A stretch of DNA of 64,000 nt, taken from assembly GCF_901933205.1 (NCBI RefSeq), contig NC_044577.1, positions 6,893,321-6,957,320 of the forward strand. Direction: 5' to 3'. Within the stretch, counting starts at the first letter, position 1. Every line of letters starts with the position of its first letter. Position numbers and translations under genes: made by a program. The notes beneath the pieces were generated by a model. That model was not told the origin of the DNA. It ran no database searches and saw only the letters and a list, made by a program, of their open reading frames with translations. Positions 27,945 to 38,800 of this stretch are shown here, piece after piece. The DNA comes from Camarhynchus parvulus (lineage: Eukaryota; Chordata; Aves; Passeriformes; Thraupidae).

Positions 27945-28215
27945 TGAGGGCCCTGAGCGGCCGCACCTGAGGCCTTCCGCAGCCTCACCTGAGGCCTTCC
28001 GCGGGAGGGCTCCATTTAAACCCGGGCTGGGAACGTGGCTGGTTCTGCTCCTGAGGGCCTGGGCTGTTGTCCTTGTGATGGTCCTGGCTGGTTGATGGCT
28101 TTGGCACTGTGTTATGGCCCTAGGGTCCCCCAATGGCAGGTGAGATCTGCTTTTTTAACCTGCCTGCTGTGGGGAATGACCATGGCGGGTGAGGCGGGCA
28201 CCCGTGCTTAGCTCC
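27945..28215. promoter_or_regulatory. CpG-rich pocket, candidate divergent promoter
   Basis: In a background where CpG is scarce, about ten CpGs occur between 27957 and 28204, including a NotI site (GCGGCCGC at 27957-27964) and a CCGCGGG run near 27999. No TATA box is obvious. Good 5' splice-site matches point outward: CAG|GTGAGA on the plus strand with its exon ending at 28139, and CAG|GTGAGG on the minus strand with its exon ending at 27989, with a second minus donor, CAG|GTGCGG, ending at 27967. Base-composition skew also flips here. Together these suggest a small divergent promoter making two spliced transcripts, probably non-coding. No transcript evidence is available, and the pocket could instead be a GC-rich part of a repeat. 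Confidence 0.4.
27964..28002. repeat. 22-bp tandem duplication carrying minus-strand donors
   Basis: CACCTGAGGCCTTCCGC starts at 27964 and again at 27986. Each copy encodes, on the minus strand, a CAG|GT splice-donor-like sequence, so the duplication creates two possible 5' splice sites 22 bases apart. Confidence 0.8.
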
Positions 28216-29607
28216 CCTCAGAGGTCACCTTGGCCTTTCTGAGGGAATGGTCCTACTCTTACTGCCCACTTATATGTAAACAGTATTTCATCTTGGTTTT
28301 TGTACGTAAGTACATGTGGGGAGCAGCTTTTTTTGACCTGGTGTCTAAAGGCTCTACAAGCCATGTGGAAAAAGCAATTGCTGCTTTTCACTAGCAGGTT
28401 ATTTTCCCTGCATCAAGTCCACAGGTAACACCAGAGGTTATGGCAGCTTTCCATTGGGAAATCTAGCCTGCAAAAGGTAAGGATTTAGATATCTCCTGGA
28501 GGGGGTGGAAAAATAATTTAGTATGGATCAGAAAAGGCAGTAATAGTTGTAGCAAAGTTAAATGTAATTTATAGAGGATAAGTTTTACAGTTTTTTTTGT
28601 TATGGGTTATTAGACATGAGGGAATGTGTCCATGAGAAGACTGGACAAGCAGTTTATACCTTCCTCCTAAGGACTAAACAAAACACTTTTCTAGGCTGGT
28701 GAGGGACATGGGGACTCAGTGCTGCTTATACTGCCTTTGCTAGATATTGGAAGGTGTTCTTATGCTATGTAAAGCATTGAAATTAAAATAGCCTTATCTG
28801 ATGTATGCCAGAGCTTATATTCGTTGCAGGATAGGTTACAATAAAGACCTTTGATACATGTAGTTCTTCTCTAATTGCCTCTAAAGGAAAAGAAGGAAAA
28901 ACTGACAGCTTACTTCATTGTCCCAGCTTGAACCTCAAATACATGGTTATTGTCTTCTTTTCCACAGCTACTTGAGCAAGTGAATTTCTCTGCAAAAGGT
29001 TTGCTACTATAGGAACTTCAAGTACTCTTCTGAATGCCAAATGATAGCAGGAGGGGAACTGGGGGTTATTTTGGCTAGAACTTTGCATTCTGAGGCACTC
29101 CTGTGTGCATCTGACATTAGAAATCAGTCTAGCTCTTTGATACTTCTGTTTGTTAATGCCCATCCAACCTCTCAGGTGGAGTAGGGAAACCACAATGAGC
29201 TGTTGATTGTTGACTGTGGAATCTTCATGTTAAAAATGCTTTTGGTGATACATGAGGGAAGCCTTTTAGACTAGAAATATGCTAAATGGATAACTTTTAT
29301 CAAATAGTGATAAATAGATAATAGCTGCTGCATTATTGGTTACTGCTCTGCCTTCAAATATTGATTTCATATGAAAATTAGCAGGTTACAGGAAATTACA
29401 TTTTTTCAAAGGGTTTGTTAAAAGAAAACAGCATATTTTTTATAGTGTTTTGTTTCTTTGTTTGTTTTCTGTTTGGTTTTAAGCTAAGAAATTTGGTCTT
29501 ACCTTTTTTTACTGAACTTTAAGGACCTTCTTTTTTCAGAAATGCAAAACTTAAAGTGCTGTTGTAGGGCTTGGTTAAAGAAAGTAAAGGAACTGTGGCT
29601 GTGACAA
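28216..29607. other. Spacer between repeat A copies; one exon-like block
   Basis: No coding frame is convincing. One block on the plus strand, 28968-29175 (208 nt), is preceded by a strong pyrimidine tract and CACAG acceptor and followed by CTCAG|GTGGAG, so it could be an internal exon of a rightward transcript starting at the 28.1-kb pocket. All three forward frames near its start meet stops quickly, so it would be non-coding. The rest is AT-rich DNA turning T/G-rich toward 29.45 kb. Confidence 0.4.
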
Positions 29608-29877
29608 ATGAAGTGTTTTGATACAGTATTTAATAATAACATCTGCTCTGATGATGTGCCCTTCTTGTGGGTGGCTCTCTCTGAAAGTGCTGTGTCTTTC
29701 TACCTTGAGCCTGCAGTACCTGTCCAATTCCCGGCAGGTTTCTGCAGCAGGGAGTTCAGGAATTGCATAGTCTGTCAGGCAAGCCCTACTTGGATTCTGT
29801 TACCCCATTTTCAGTTTGGCCAGGCATCACAATATGAATGTAGATTAAGATTTCAATGCTACTTCTTTGCCAAATGA
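29608..29877 (+). other. 89-codon open frame over repeat A, probably not a gene
   Basis: An ATG at 29608 (adenine at -3, otherwise weak context) opens an 89-codon frame ending in TGA at 29875-29877. From about codon 27 it overlaps repeat A. The last ~60 codons stay open in the same frame in the inverted copy at 27.7 kb, including the stop. The predicted peptide has no signal sequence, membrane span or domain I can recognise. Differences between the copies include a frame-compensated pair of one-base indels and a three-base deletion, with changes spread over all codon positions. A decayed coding piece of a mobile element is possible; a functional protein is not supported. Confidence 0.25.
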
Positions 29878-29905
29878 CACTTCACATATTTACTTTCCAA
29901 AGCTT
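29645..29905 (+). repeat. Repeat A, copy 2
   Basis: This is the inverted partner of 27622-27868, with about 1.78 kb between them. Compared with copy 1 it carries about 10 extra bases near its left end (around 29665) and three extra bases near 29767. Similarity fades just past the shared TGA, around the AATGACAC motif. A transcript crossing both copies could fold into roughly 200 bp of imperfect double-stranded RNA. Confidence 0.8.
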
Positions 29906-31214
29906 AATCAGCAAGATGTTAAATGCTTGATAACTTTTGTAGTGTTGACAGTAGCAACAATACTTTTCCTGTAACACCCATGTCTCCCCAAAGGCATCTC
30001 TAACAGTTGTTTTCACACTGCTGTGATAGATGAAAATAGCTGTGTGTGCTCTCAGAGAGGTATCAGGTGAATCCCTGGGGCAGGAGGGGTGTGAAGTGCG
30101 TTAGGGGAGAGATCCTGACACTGTTGGGGTAGAAAGGTGAAGGCAGGGTTGGACTGGTGAGCTGCAGCTCAGGCAGAGGATCAGCTGCTGGGGAGGGCTC
30201 TGAAAAACAGGATCAACCTGAGGGCACTTAGCTGCTGTTCACTGGAGCTCAAAAACAAAAGCTGGAAGCAAGGAGCTACACTGGAAAGACAATGGCTGAA
30301 AAAAGGGGTTTTTGTTAATACTTATTTCTAACTATCTTCCATAGATCATGAAATGCTTTTCTACTTAGCAATTTAATTATTCTTGACTGTACAGAACTAC
30401 AGTCCAGCTTTTCAGATATTCAAAGAGCAGGAGCCTGACCCTCACAGTGCCTGAGGCTGTGGTGTGTAAGGAATGTTACCTCACTTAGTCTAGGGTAGTT
30501 ATGGAATAAAGCTAATAGTTTTGTGTTATGGATACCTGTTGTTCTGATGGCTATTTCATCTGACATGAACAAAAGGAATGAGACAAAATGCTGTGAATGT
30601 TATACTGAACTCACAAGAGCAAGAAATTGCTCACTCAGAACAGATGTGTCTAGCTAGATATCTCTGTAGAGTGGAATATTTTGCATTTAGCAATTCTACC
30701 CTGTAGTTTGGGGGTCTTTGGAGAGGGTCACTGTCCTTGTATAAAGTATGCTGAGGTGTTTGTAGTGGATGTTCATAGCTCAAGAATCTGAGGGTTTCCA
30801 TTTGAATTTCCTTGACTTGGTGATATGGCATTCAGAATGCTATGTGAGCACTATTGTTTGCAAGGCTTTTTCTTCTTTCCAAGGCTAGGGTTTTATGCCT
30901 TAGAAACTGAAGGTAAAATAATAAGGTAATTATATCCAAAGCTGTTTTCTTAAGCTAATTTAAATAGAAAAATTGAACAACTTAATTGCTGTGCATTCCT
31001 TGGCTTCTTTGCAATGATCTGTAGCAGTCAACAAAGCAGATTGAAGTGGAAAAGGATTTTACTTTTGTAATGGACTTGTAGTGCAACTTTGCAGTAAGCT
31101 AATGAAAAAACTAATTGAAAACTGAAATCAAGAGAAGACTTCATGCAAATATTTTGCATTTAAAATAGTGTGGATTTATATCTCTTATGGAAGTATTTAA
31201 GAAGGTTCTGAGGA

Positions 31215-31300
31215 TTGTTTGGTTTTTTCTGGTTTGTTTTTTTTTTTTGTTGTTGTTCTTGTTTTGGGTTTGTTTTTTTTTTTTTTTGTTTTTTTTTCCC
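31215..31300 (+). repeat. T/G-rich low-complexity tract
   Basis: About 85 bases are nearly all T and G with T-runs up to fifteen. The matching minus-strand frame (31141-31332) is Lys/Asn-rich low complexity. Such tracts in transcribed DNA are usually on the sense strand as T/G, which here would be plus. Confidence 0.8.
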
Positions 31301-34300
31301 AGTTTGGGGTGAATTCTATGGTCTTTTAACAAGAAAGATGAAAATTTATGCTTTTACCTTGGAACACAATATGGTAACATTTTAAGAGGGAAAAAGGATT
31401 TTCACTTTTATATGAATAAAACAAACGTGGGAAAGAGCTTTGTATTCTTACTTCCATGTAAGAGCTGCATATACAGGTGAAAAATAATGGAATAGAGAAC
31501 ATTGTAGTTAGATGTTTGAGAATAGGATGGACTGGAGGTAGTGAAAAACCTTTCTTATAGCTTTGTGGAAAGACACTGCTCTATATTTCTCATGCTTTGT
31601 CTTCCTCTCAACAGTGCTAATTGCTATTCCAGCTACTATGATCATTAATTGAACTTCAGATGAAAAAAAAAACGCATTTATTGCAGATTCTGCTATAGGT
31701 CTAAAGAAAGAGGGAAAAGTCCAAGTAGCTTGCAAATTGTTTTAATCCATAAATGTTTCTACCAATTTGTCATACATTGCCCTGCTGACTGAATGCAAGG
31801 TCCATTGACCTTTAGGACTGAAGTTTTTCATTTCACCTTACTCAATTTTGTAATATTTGCCTCCTTCTGATTGTTAATGATGAATAATTCTTCTAATGCA
31901 TTTGGAATTGGCAAGAAACAAGTTTAATGCAGATATCCTCTAACACCTATTGTCTATTACAATAAGGGTGTAGTGTGAAGGAAAAGATGCTTCACTTTTT
32001 TCTTGTCATCAGGTGGTATCTGTAGATGAACAGTCTGTGACAAAGGATTGCCATCCATGCTAAGCAGGATAGCAAGTATTTATTGATTTGTACTTCATGT
32101 TTCTCCAGCAGTTTCCTCTCATCTGAGACATTAAGTAAGGGTGTGATATTCTAGAAATAAAACTCCTGTAACATTTTAATTTTCAGAGTAAGACTAGCAT
32201 AAAAAAAACAGCCCCCGATGATTTGATGGTTTTATTTTTTGATGGCTTCTCTTTTTTTCCTAGTATAGGATATATGCAGTGGAATTTAACTTTGTAGATT
32301 TTTTCAGTTTTCTAAACCAATAAAACTACTGGCACAGACAAATTACAAGTGCAGCCTGACAAGTTAGGCTAAAATATTTGGCTTATAAAATTCATCCTGG
32401 TACTACTATACTGAAATCAATATGAAGTATTTGCAAGGTATTTATTTGGCAAGGAGGAATGGATGTGACTTTGCTCCCTGTGTAAATATAAATCTCAGTC
32501 CCACATACAATGTTACAATTTTTACACGGCAATTTGGTCAATCTTCTCAAGGCTTTACCTTACATCTTGAATGGATTCTTATCACTGTAAAATACCAATG
32601 CTTTATGATGTATATGATTAAATTACTTCACTAGAAATAATTTCTGTAGGGCTATATTCTGCAGGTTTCTAGAGATGCTGCTTTAAAGTGTTTTCATGCC
32701 CAGACTAAATAGAAACCATTTTTAAAAAAAGTTTTTGAGACCTTTGCCAGTGATAACAAGGCGTGGATGATAGGTAATAGTCCAGAAGAGCAAATATGAG
32801 TGATGTTTATCATCTGGATTCTAAAGGAGAAGGAATAAGCTCTTTGAGGAGACATTTTGCTTCAGGAAGGACAACACCAATTGCCAAAATCTCCCACACT
32901 TTTCTCTTGTCCTAAAAAAAGAAACCCATGTAATAAAGGGTCCTAGGGGGACTATGCAACACAGCTGTCTATTTTGACTGCAATAACTATCATATTTCAT
33001 GGCCTGAAAAATTTGGGCTAAAGTGAATTTAGAAATTTCTGAATCCATTATGATGCTGGTAGCAGACCTTTTATTGAAATTCTGTCATTTCCTTCCACCA
33101 AAGAATTATCAAAGACAGGTGTCCTTTATTCATATCACATGTATGAATTTTTTCAAGAAACAGAAGGAAAAGTTGTTGTTTTTTTTCTGTAAGAAAAATC
33201 TGCCTTAGGGAAGATACTTTTTTCCTCTAGTATTTGCTGTATTTTCTTTCCTTCCCCAGTCCATTAGATTCTTATGATCTGCATGTTGTGCACATGATGT
33301 GTTGATGTACTTTGATACTCTGAAAAATCACAAGATTCTGTCAGAAGCACAACACAATGGCAGTTTGACCAATCTTTTCCAATTCTCTTAGTACTTTCCC
33401 CTAGTCTCTTGATTCTCTTGATTTGGATTATAGCTGTCAAGAAAATAACCTGGAGAGCAGAGAAGAGTTTGGGGTTGGTTTGTTGCAAGTTTAAAGTTAA
33501 GAAAATAATTTTTAAAAAGGCATCTTCCTAGATACTTCACATAACTCATTTAAAAACCTAAAAATAATTAATCCCATGTCTATTTTTTTTTTCAAGTTGT
33601 GAAGAACCAATTTCAGAAATCTGAGCAGGGCTCTTGCCCATACCCAGAAAGAATTGTCTGTATTTAGTTTGCTTTTGCACTGAAGCAGAGCTGTTCCATC
33701 TCTGCTCTCTAGTAACCTCTACTTTTTAGAGTCCAATATAGTAAAATATGCCAAACAAAGCAGGGGGAAGAAATCAAACCACATTTTGATATATCAGAGA
33801 ATGCTACAGGGCATGAATATTTTCTTGGAACTTATTAACAGAAATCAATAAATTGTGCTGCTTTTTCCAGCAATCTTCTTCAAAGGAGACATTTCTTGTT
33901 TGCTTTCTTCTCCTTTGTTGTTGGACATTGGCTTTCTATTTTACTGGGATACAGAGATTTGAACAAGTCTAAAACTTGTTTCAAAAGGGACGAGTCCACA
34001 ATATTTGAGGGGGGGAAATATTTTTCCTGGCTCCAAATCTTGTTTGTAACAACAGGATGCATTATTATAAGCGACAGTTCCAACCATGAATAACAAAGAT
34101 AATTTAGATTACTCCCTGGCAGCACAACATACATCAATTGATAAATTGTTTAAAAATGTGTAGAATCAGTCCATGTTGAACTACCATATTCTGTTTTCTC
34201 CACTTGTGGGCTGGCAGAAGATTTTTCTCCCCATTTAGGACTTAGTGATGTAGAAAAATCACATTAGCCAGACACCAGTTACTTACTGCTGTATCATGCC

Positions 34301-34489
34301 TGATTGATGGGGGTTATTTTACTATCATCAGATTAGAGATGAGGGGAGATAAATTAAAGAGGCAGGGGAACTCCCTTGTTGTGGTGTCTTGTGCCTGAAA
34401 CTACCTCTAAGAGGATAATGAGGTTAATGCACAGCCAGGTACAAAGGTAACTTAGCAATTACTTTAAAAACCCCTGTGAATTTGTGATG

Positions 34490-34810
34490 GAAGTATTGTG
34501 TGCCAACTCCAGAGACAGGTAAGCAACTTTTAATTGATTAGCAGTTGATTAGTTGCTCCTCAAACAAACACGTGAGTTTGTGTTTCATTGAAGCAAGTGG
34601 TTATCCAGAGCAGCGATCATCCTGCAGGCTGAGGGAGATTGCCAACACAAAAGAGAATTTGAGCTTTGCCTGCTGAAGGCTCATCAGACAGCTCAGGGGA
34701 GGCTGTGCAGTGTATCTACAGGCAGGTTCACTGAGCACATAATCCAATTTGCTTATTTTCTGCTCGCTTTGTATCGCCCCATCATCCTGCTGGAGTTTGT
34801 CTGAACCTCA
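34490..34810. promoter_or_regulatory. Possible conserved non-coding element
   Basis: This 320-base block has higher complexity than its surroundings, with clustered homeodomain-type motifs: TAATTGATTAG near 34532, TTGATTAG near 34546, and TAATCC (OTX/PITX-type) near 34741, plus an E-box CACGTG at 34570. There is no open frame. Cross-species conservation cannot be judged from one sequence, so this is a weak call. Confidence 0.2.
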
Positions 34811-35872
34811 CTGTACTTGACTTTCTCTGAGGATTTCCAGCAGTGGAAGTGCTGTAACAACTGCCCCTGGCTTCAAAAGATGCTACATGGGCTTGGAAAG
34901 GGTTCAGATAAGAGAGGAGTCAGTATTTTAACTCCTGATAGTGTTTTCTGTCTATGTTTAGGAAGTGACTTGTAGTAGGACTCTGACTTTTTGGAGTTCA
35001 TTTGGCTGACAGATGTTGATCAAAGAAATTATTAGAAATTATCAGACTTGTTGTGTATCATCACACTAAGATTCATGTGGGACATATTTTTCCATAGTAA
35101 AAGTAGTGTGTAATCCTGCATTTCTCAAAGATACTCCATCTTTTTGCTGAATATTGGAATGTGCAAACTCTCCCTCTCATTCCCCGTTTCTTGATGTTTA
35201 AAAGCTGTGCAAATACTGTGAATGTAATTCAAGCCATAGGAAAGTAATCTATTTTAAGACTAGGACACTAGGAAGTGAATAATTCAAGTGATAAAATATT
35301 AAGACGTGTTTTGCAGCCAGTGCAACAATGATCTAAAATTAATGCACAGACTTTTACTTGCATAGAATTTGGGGAACATTGGAAGACATCTAAGAAATTC
35401 CTACTAGCAAATGCAATTTGTGTGTAAAATTGCAGCACACAGCTCTGTTCAAGTTAAATGTGACTTTAATCAGTTTCACAGTGGTGGAAGTATAATTCAA
35501 ATTAGAGTTCATACATGGTGCAATTGGCTTGCAAGGAATATCCAGTCTGTTCTGCAATCAAGTAATGAAAAGGGTCACAGCCTCATCTGTGCTTTGGGCT
35601 TTTGATGTATTTTAAGGCGTTTTGCACTATGAGTAAAGGCACTGATTTGCTCCTGTTCCCAAGAGGGAGAGACCTTTTTCTGAGGACATGTTTTGCTCAG
35701 GACCAGTCTTAAAGCACATTTTTGCCTGATTTCCATTTTCTAACATAATTTATCTGCTTTAATAGTCAAGCTACTCAAACACAATCATGTCAAGGGAAAA
35801 GTGCAGTTTAAGGATCCTTTAGCAATAAAATATCACAAAATTATTAGCTGTGTTGTGCAAATACTTATTACT

Positions 35873-35897
35873 TTAATACATAATACTTATGTATTAA
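35873..35897. repeat. Perfect palindrome, 11-bp arms, 3-nt spacer
   Basis: TTAATACATAA and TTATGTATTAA are exact inverted complements with TAC between them. The block lies in a very AT-rich stretch (35860-35930). A stable DNA hairpin is possible; chance origin is also plausible. Confidence 0.8.
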
Positions 35898-38800
35898 TAT
35901 TTCTGTATTATGAGATTTTTTTATTTTTACAAAAAAAATTGCTTCACTAGGAAATAGTTGAATCTCTCCGTAAACAGTCTACAGTGTTTACTTGAGTTTA
36001 TTTTGAGTCTTAAATGTTTTTTATATAGTGTTGTTTATGTTCTTTAGCTTTTGTAGGACTGGGAAGAGCAGGGATGTTTTGTTTTCAGTCTGCAGACACA
36101 TCTAGAATGAGGAATGGAGTCCAATCAGTATCTTTAAAATATTAATTTTTGTATTCAGTGCTGCTGCCAACAAAGTTAAGGGCCAAAGTTCTTATGCATT
36201 AACATAATTTTGCAGTATTTGAACTGGAAATAATTTATGCAATTTTTGAATGCTGTTTTCTGATGGTTTTTTAAATGCCAAAACCCCCTTTTGGCATATA
36301 GCATGTATTGATCACCAGATTTTATTAAAAAGTAAAATGGATCATTTTATTCCACCAGTGCATCTCGGGTTTTTTACCATATTCAAAATGTCACTGGACT
36401 CTTTTAGCTGTAATCTTTAATGAAATGCAAAAAAGTTGCAGAGCAATTTTCCCTCAGACAATCACAGACACATTCAGAAAAAATTGCCAGATGTTTTTAG
36501 CTTGCCCTTATCTAATCTGTAGTGCTTTCAGTACTGAAGATCCAAAGAAGTTTACTCCTCAGTGTGCTCACATTTTATTTTTCTGAGGATTTTTCTCCTG
36601 CTTGTTCTGCCCTACATTTGGGTCTTGCTCTGGATGAGAGTGTCATCTAAAATTTGTTGCAGAACACAAAATCAAACTCAGAGTTGTGGTGAAAATATAC
36701 ATGCAGGAGTACACTTTGTCCTAACTAATAACAAATTTCTAACATAACAGGATAGAATAATATTAGTCAATTTACTGCAACCTGTACTCTTAAATGAGAT
36801 TTGGTCTGAAAGGTCAGCTTTCTATAGCACTAAACTCTCCCAGCTCTTAGAAGAAATTAGTGTTGAACAGTAAGTTCAATTAAAAACCCAATGCAGCTGA
36901 GCCTATCACCTTCCAAACACTTCAAATAATTTTAATTATATGAAAGATGGGAGTTTTTTTCTTCTATCAAGTATCTCTTACTCTCTTTCCTACAATTGTG
37001 CATATATTACTAATTAAAGAAGGAGGAAATAATGCCATTGGAAGTTTTTGCCCCGATCAGGAGTGTCCTTGCATAGTAGATAACACATTGCTAGCTCTGT
37101 TGATTTAATGCAAGCCAAGATATAAAGGGAAAAATAAAGCCATGAAGATTTATTCTCATAAAATAATTTAGAGATATCAATCTTATTTTCTGTTCTAAGT
37201 GTACATTTTACAATTTGGGGATGGAATCTATTTTTTTTTCTGGCTCCTGTTTCTAACCAAAATCTGACATTTGGGGGCTTTTTAAAGCAGAATGGTCCTG
37301 GTTTTGTTTGTCTTGTTCCCTCAATAGAGCTGGCTGAAAGGTTGGCTCTGCTTTGCTAGAACAAGGTAGTTTGGAAAGGTCTTATCCATCCATGGGTATC
37401 AATACAAGCTACTTATTTCCTTCTAAATATTTTTATTAATGTTTCCCAACCAAGGACATCAAAGTAATTGTAACTTAAACTGCTGACTTGCAACTGTGGT
37501 CCTTTTTATTCTGGAATTTTTTCTTTTCTCAAACAAAAATATTTTTGCAGAAAAGTAAATCTCCTCTTTCTGAAAACAGCTGTTTAAACTTGTGATTCTG
37601 AACACTTTGTGTCTGTTTTACTCTACTTCAGTTAAATGTGGAAAGTTGTTTTTGGAAATGAATACACAGATTTAAGCAGTGGTTTTGACTGCTATTGATG
37701 TTACTTTGTTCAAACTTGAAACTTTAAAGCTGCTCTGTTTCTCATGTTCCTTTTTTTCCCCATTATTGTTTTTATAATGCTTTTTTCTCTTTGCCACATA
37801 AAAATAAGTAGACAACAGAACCTCTGTGTTTTTCTAGTCAAATACAGTCTCTATGCATTGCAAGTAGGACATGAAGTCCAGCTGGTGTTGATTTCAAAAA
37901 GGGGACACTCATCAACCATCCTTTTTAATAAAATGGTACAAGAACCCTCCCAGTTGTGTTGACACTGAAGATGTTCCCAAAACAATAAAACTGCAATAAG
38001 ATGGCAAAAATAGCTGTGCCTTTTATGAATGTGCATTTTTAAATGCATAATCTTTAAACAATTGCATCTTCTTTGGCATTGTGTAGTATGAAAAATCCAG
38101 GATGAAGAGACAGATGCAGTGATATGTGATCTTAGCTCCTAAATTCAGGTTCACAAACAATGCTATGATTTTTTTGTTATGTAAATCCCACTAAGCTACA
38201 ATGTTTCTTCTCTTCCTCTCCTTTATTATATTTTAGGATTGTGATTTCAAAAACTTGTACTACATAATGTATGAGAAATAAGAGTGGAAAACAAAAATGA
38301 AATTGCAAGGTAGATGTTAAGTTGTCTTCACTATTTAATTCCACAACTTGGCTTAGGACCGGGCTGGCTATGGCATAAAAGACAAGATTAGTACAAGGAA
38401 ACTCGTAAAGATAGGCTGATATCCTCATCTCAAATGCACTGCTCTTTTTAATGAGATGGATTAACAATTGTCAGGGAGGGGAGCATCAGCTTATTTTGTT
38501 GCTGAAGTTGAGATTTTTCCTCTAGTGATCTCTGATAGCAAACAGGCAGTGCATAAACCATAGGTAAAGTGTGTCCTTGTAAATCCAATCTGTTTTATTG
38601 TTCCTTCCCTTTGGGTCATCTGTTACATCCATTGTCCTTGTTTCCTCTTTTTTCTTAACTCTCTTCAGAGTCCCCTCTACTCTCTATTTTTATACATGTA
38701 CTTTCATAATATGCCTTTCTATCCACCCTAATCTTGTGGATATGAATGTTTGCTAGACTCCATTTATTGCTGGCAGTGTTATTTTAGTCTTTTGCTGTCA

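Noticed and set aside
27681..28133. 150-codon minus-strand frame starting at the CpG pocket
   Set aside because: It begins at TTG rather than ATG. The first ATG is far inside, it runs through repeat A in a different frame from the one open in both copies, and no domain is visible.
29645..29720. Box C/D small nucleolar RNA suggested by TGATGATG followed by CTGA in repeat A
   Set aside because: The spacing is too short, there is no terminal stem, and the motif is not kept in copy 1.
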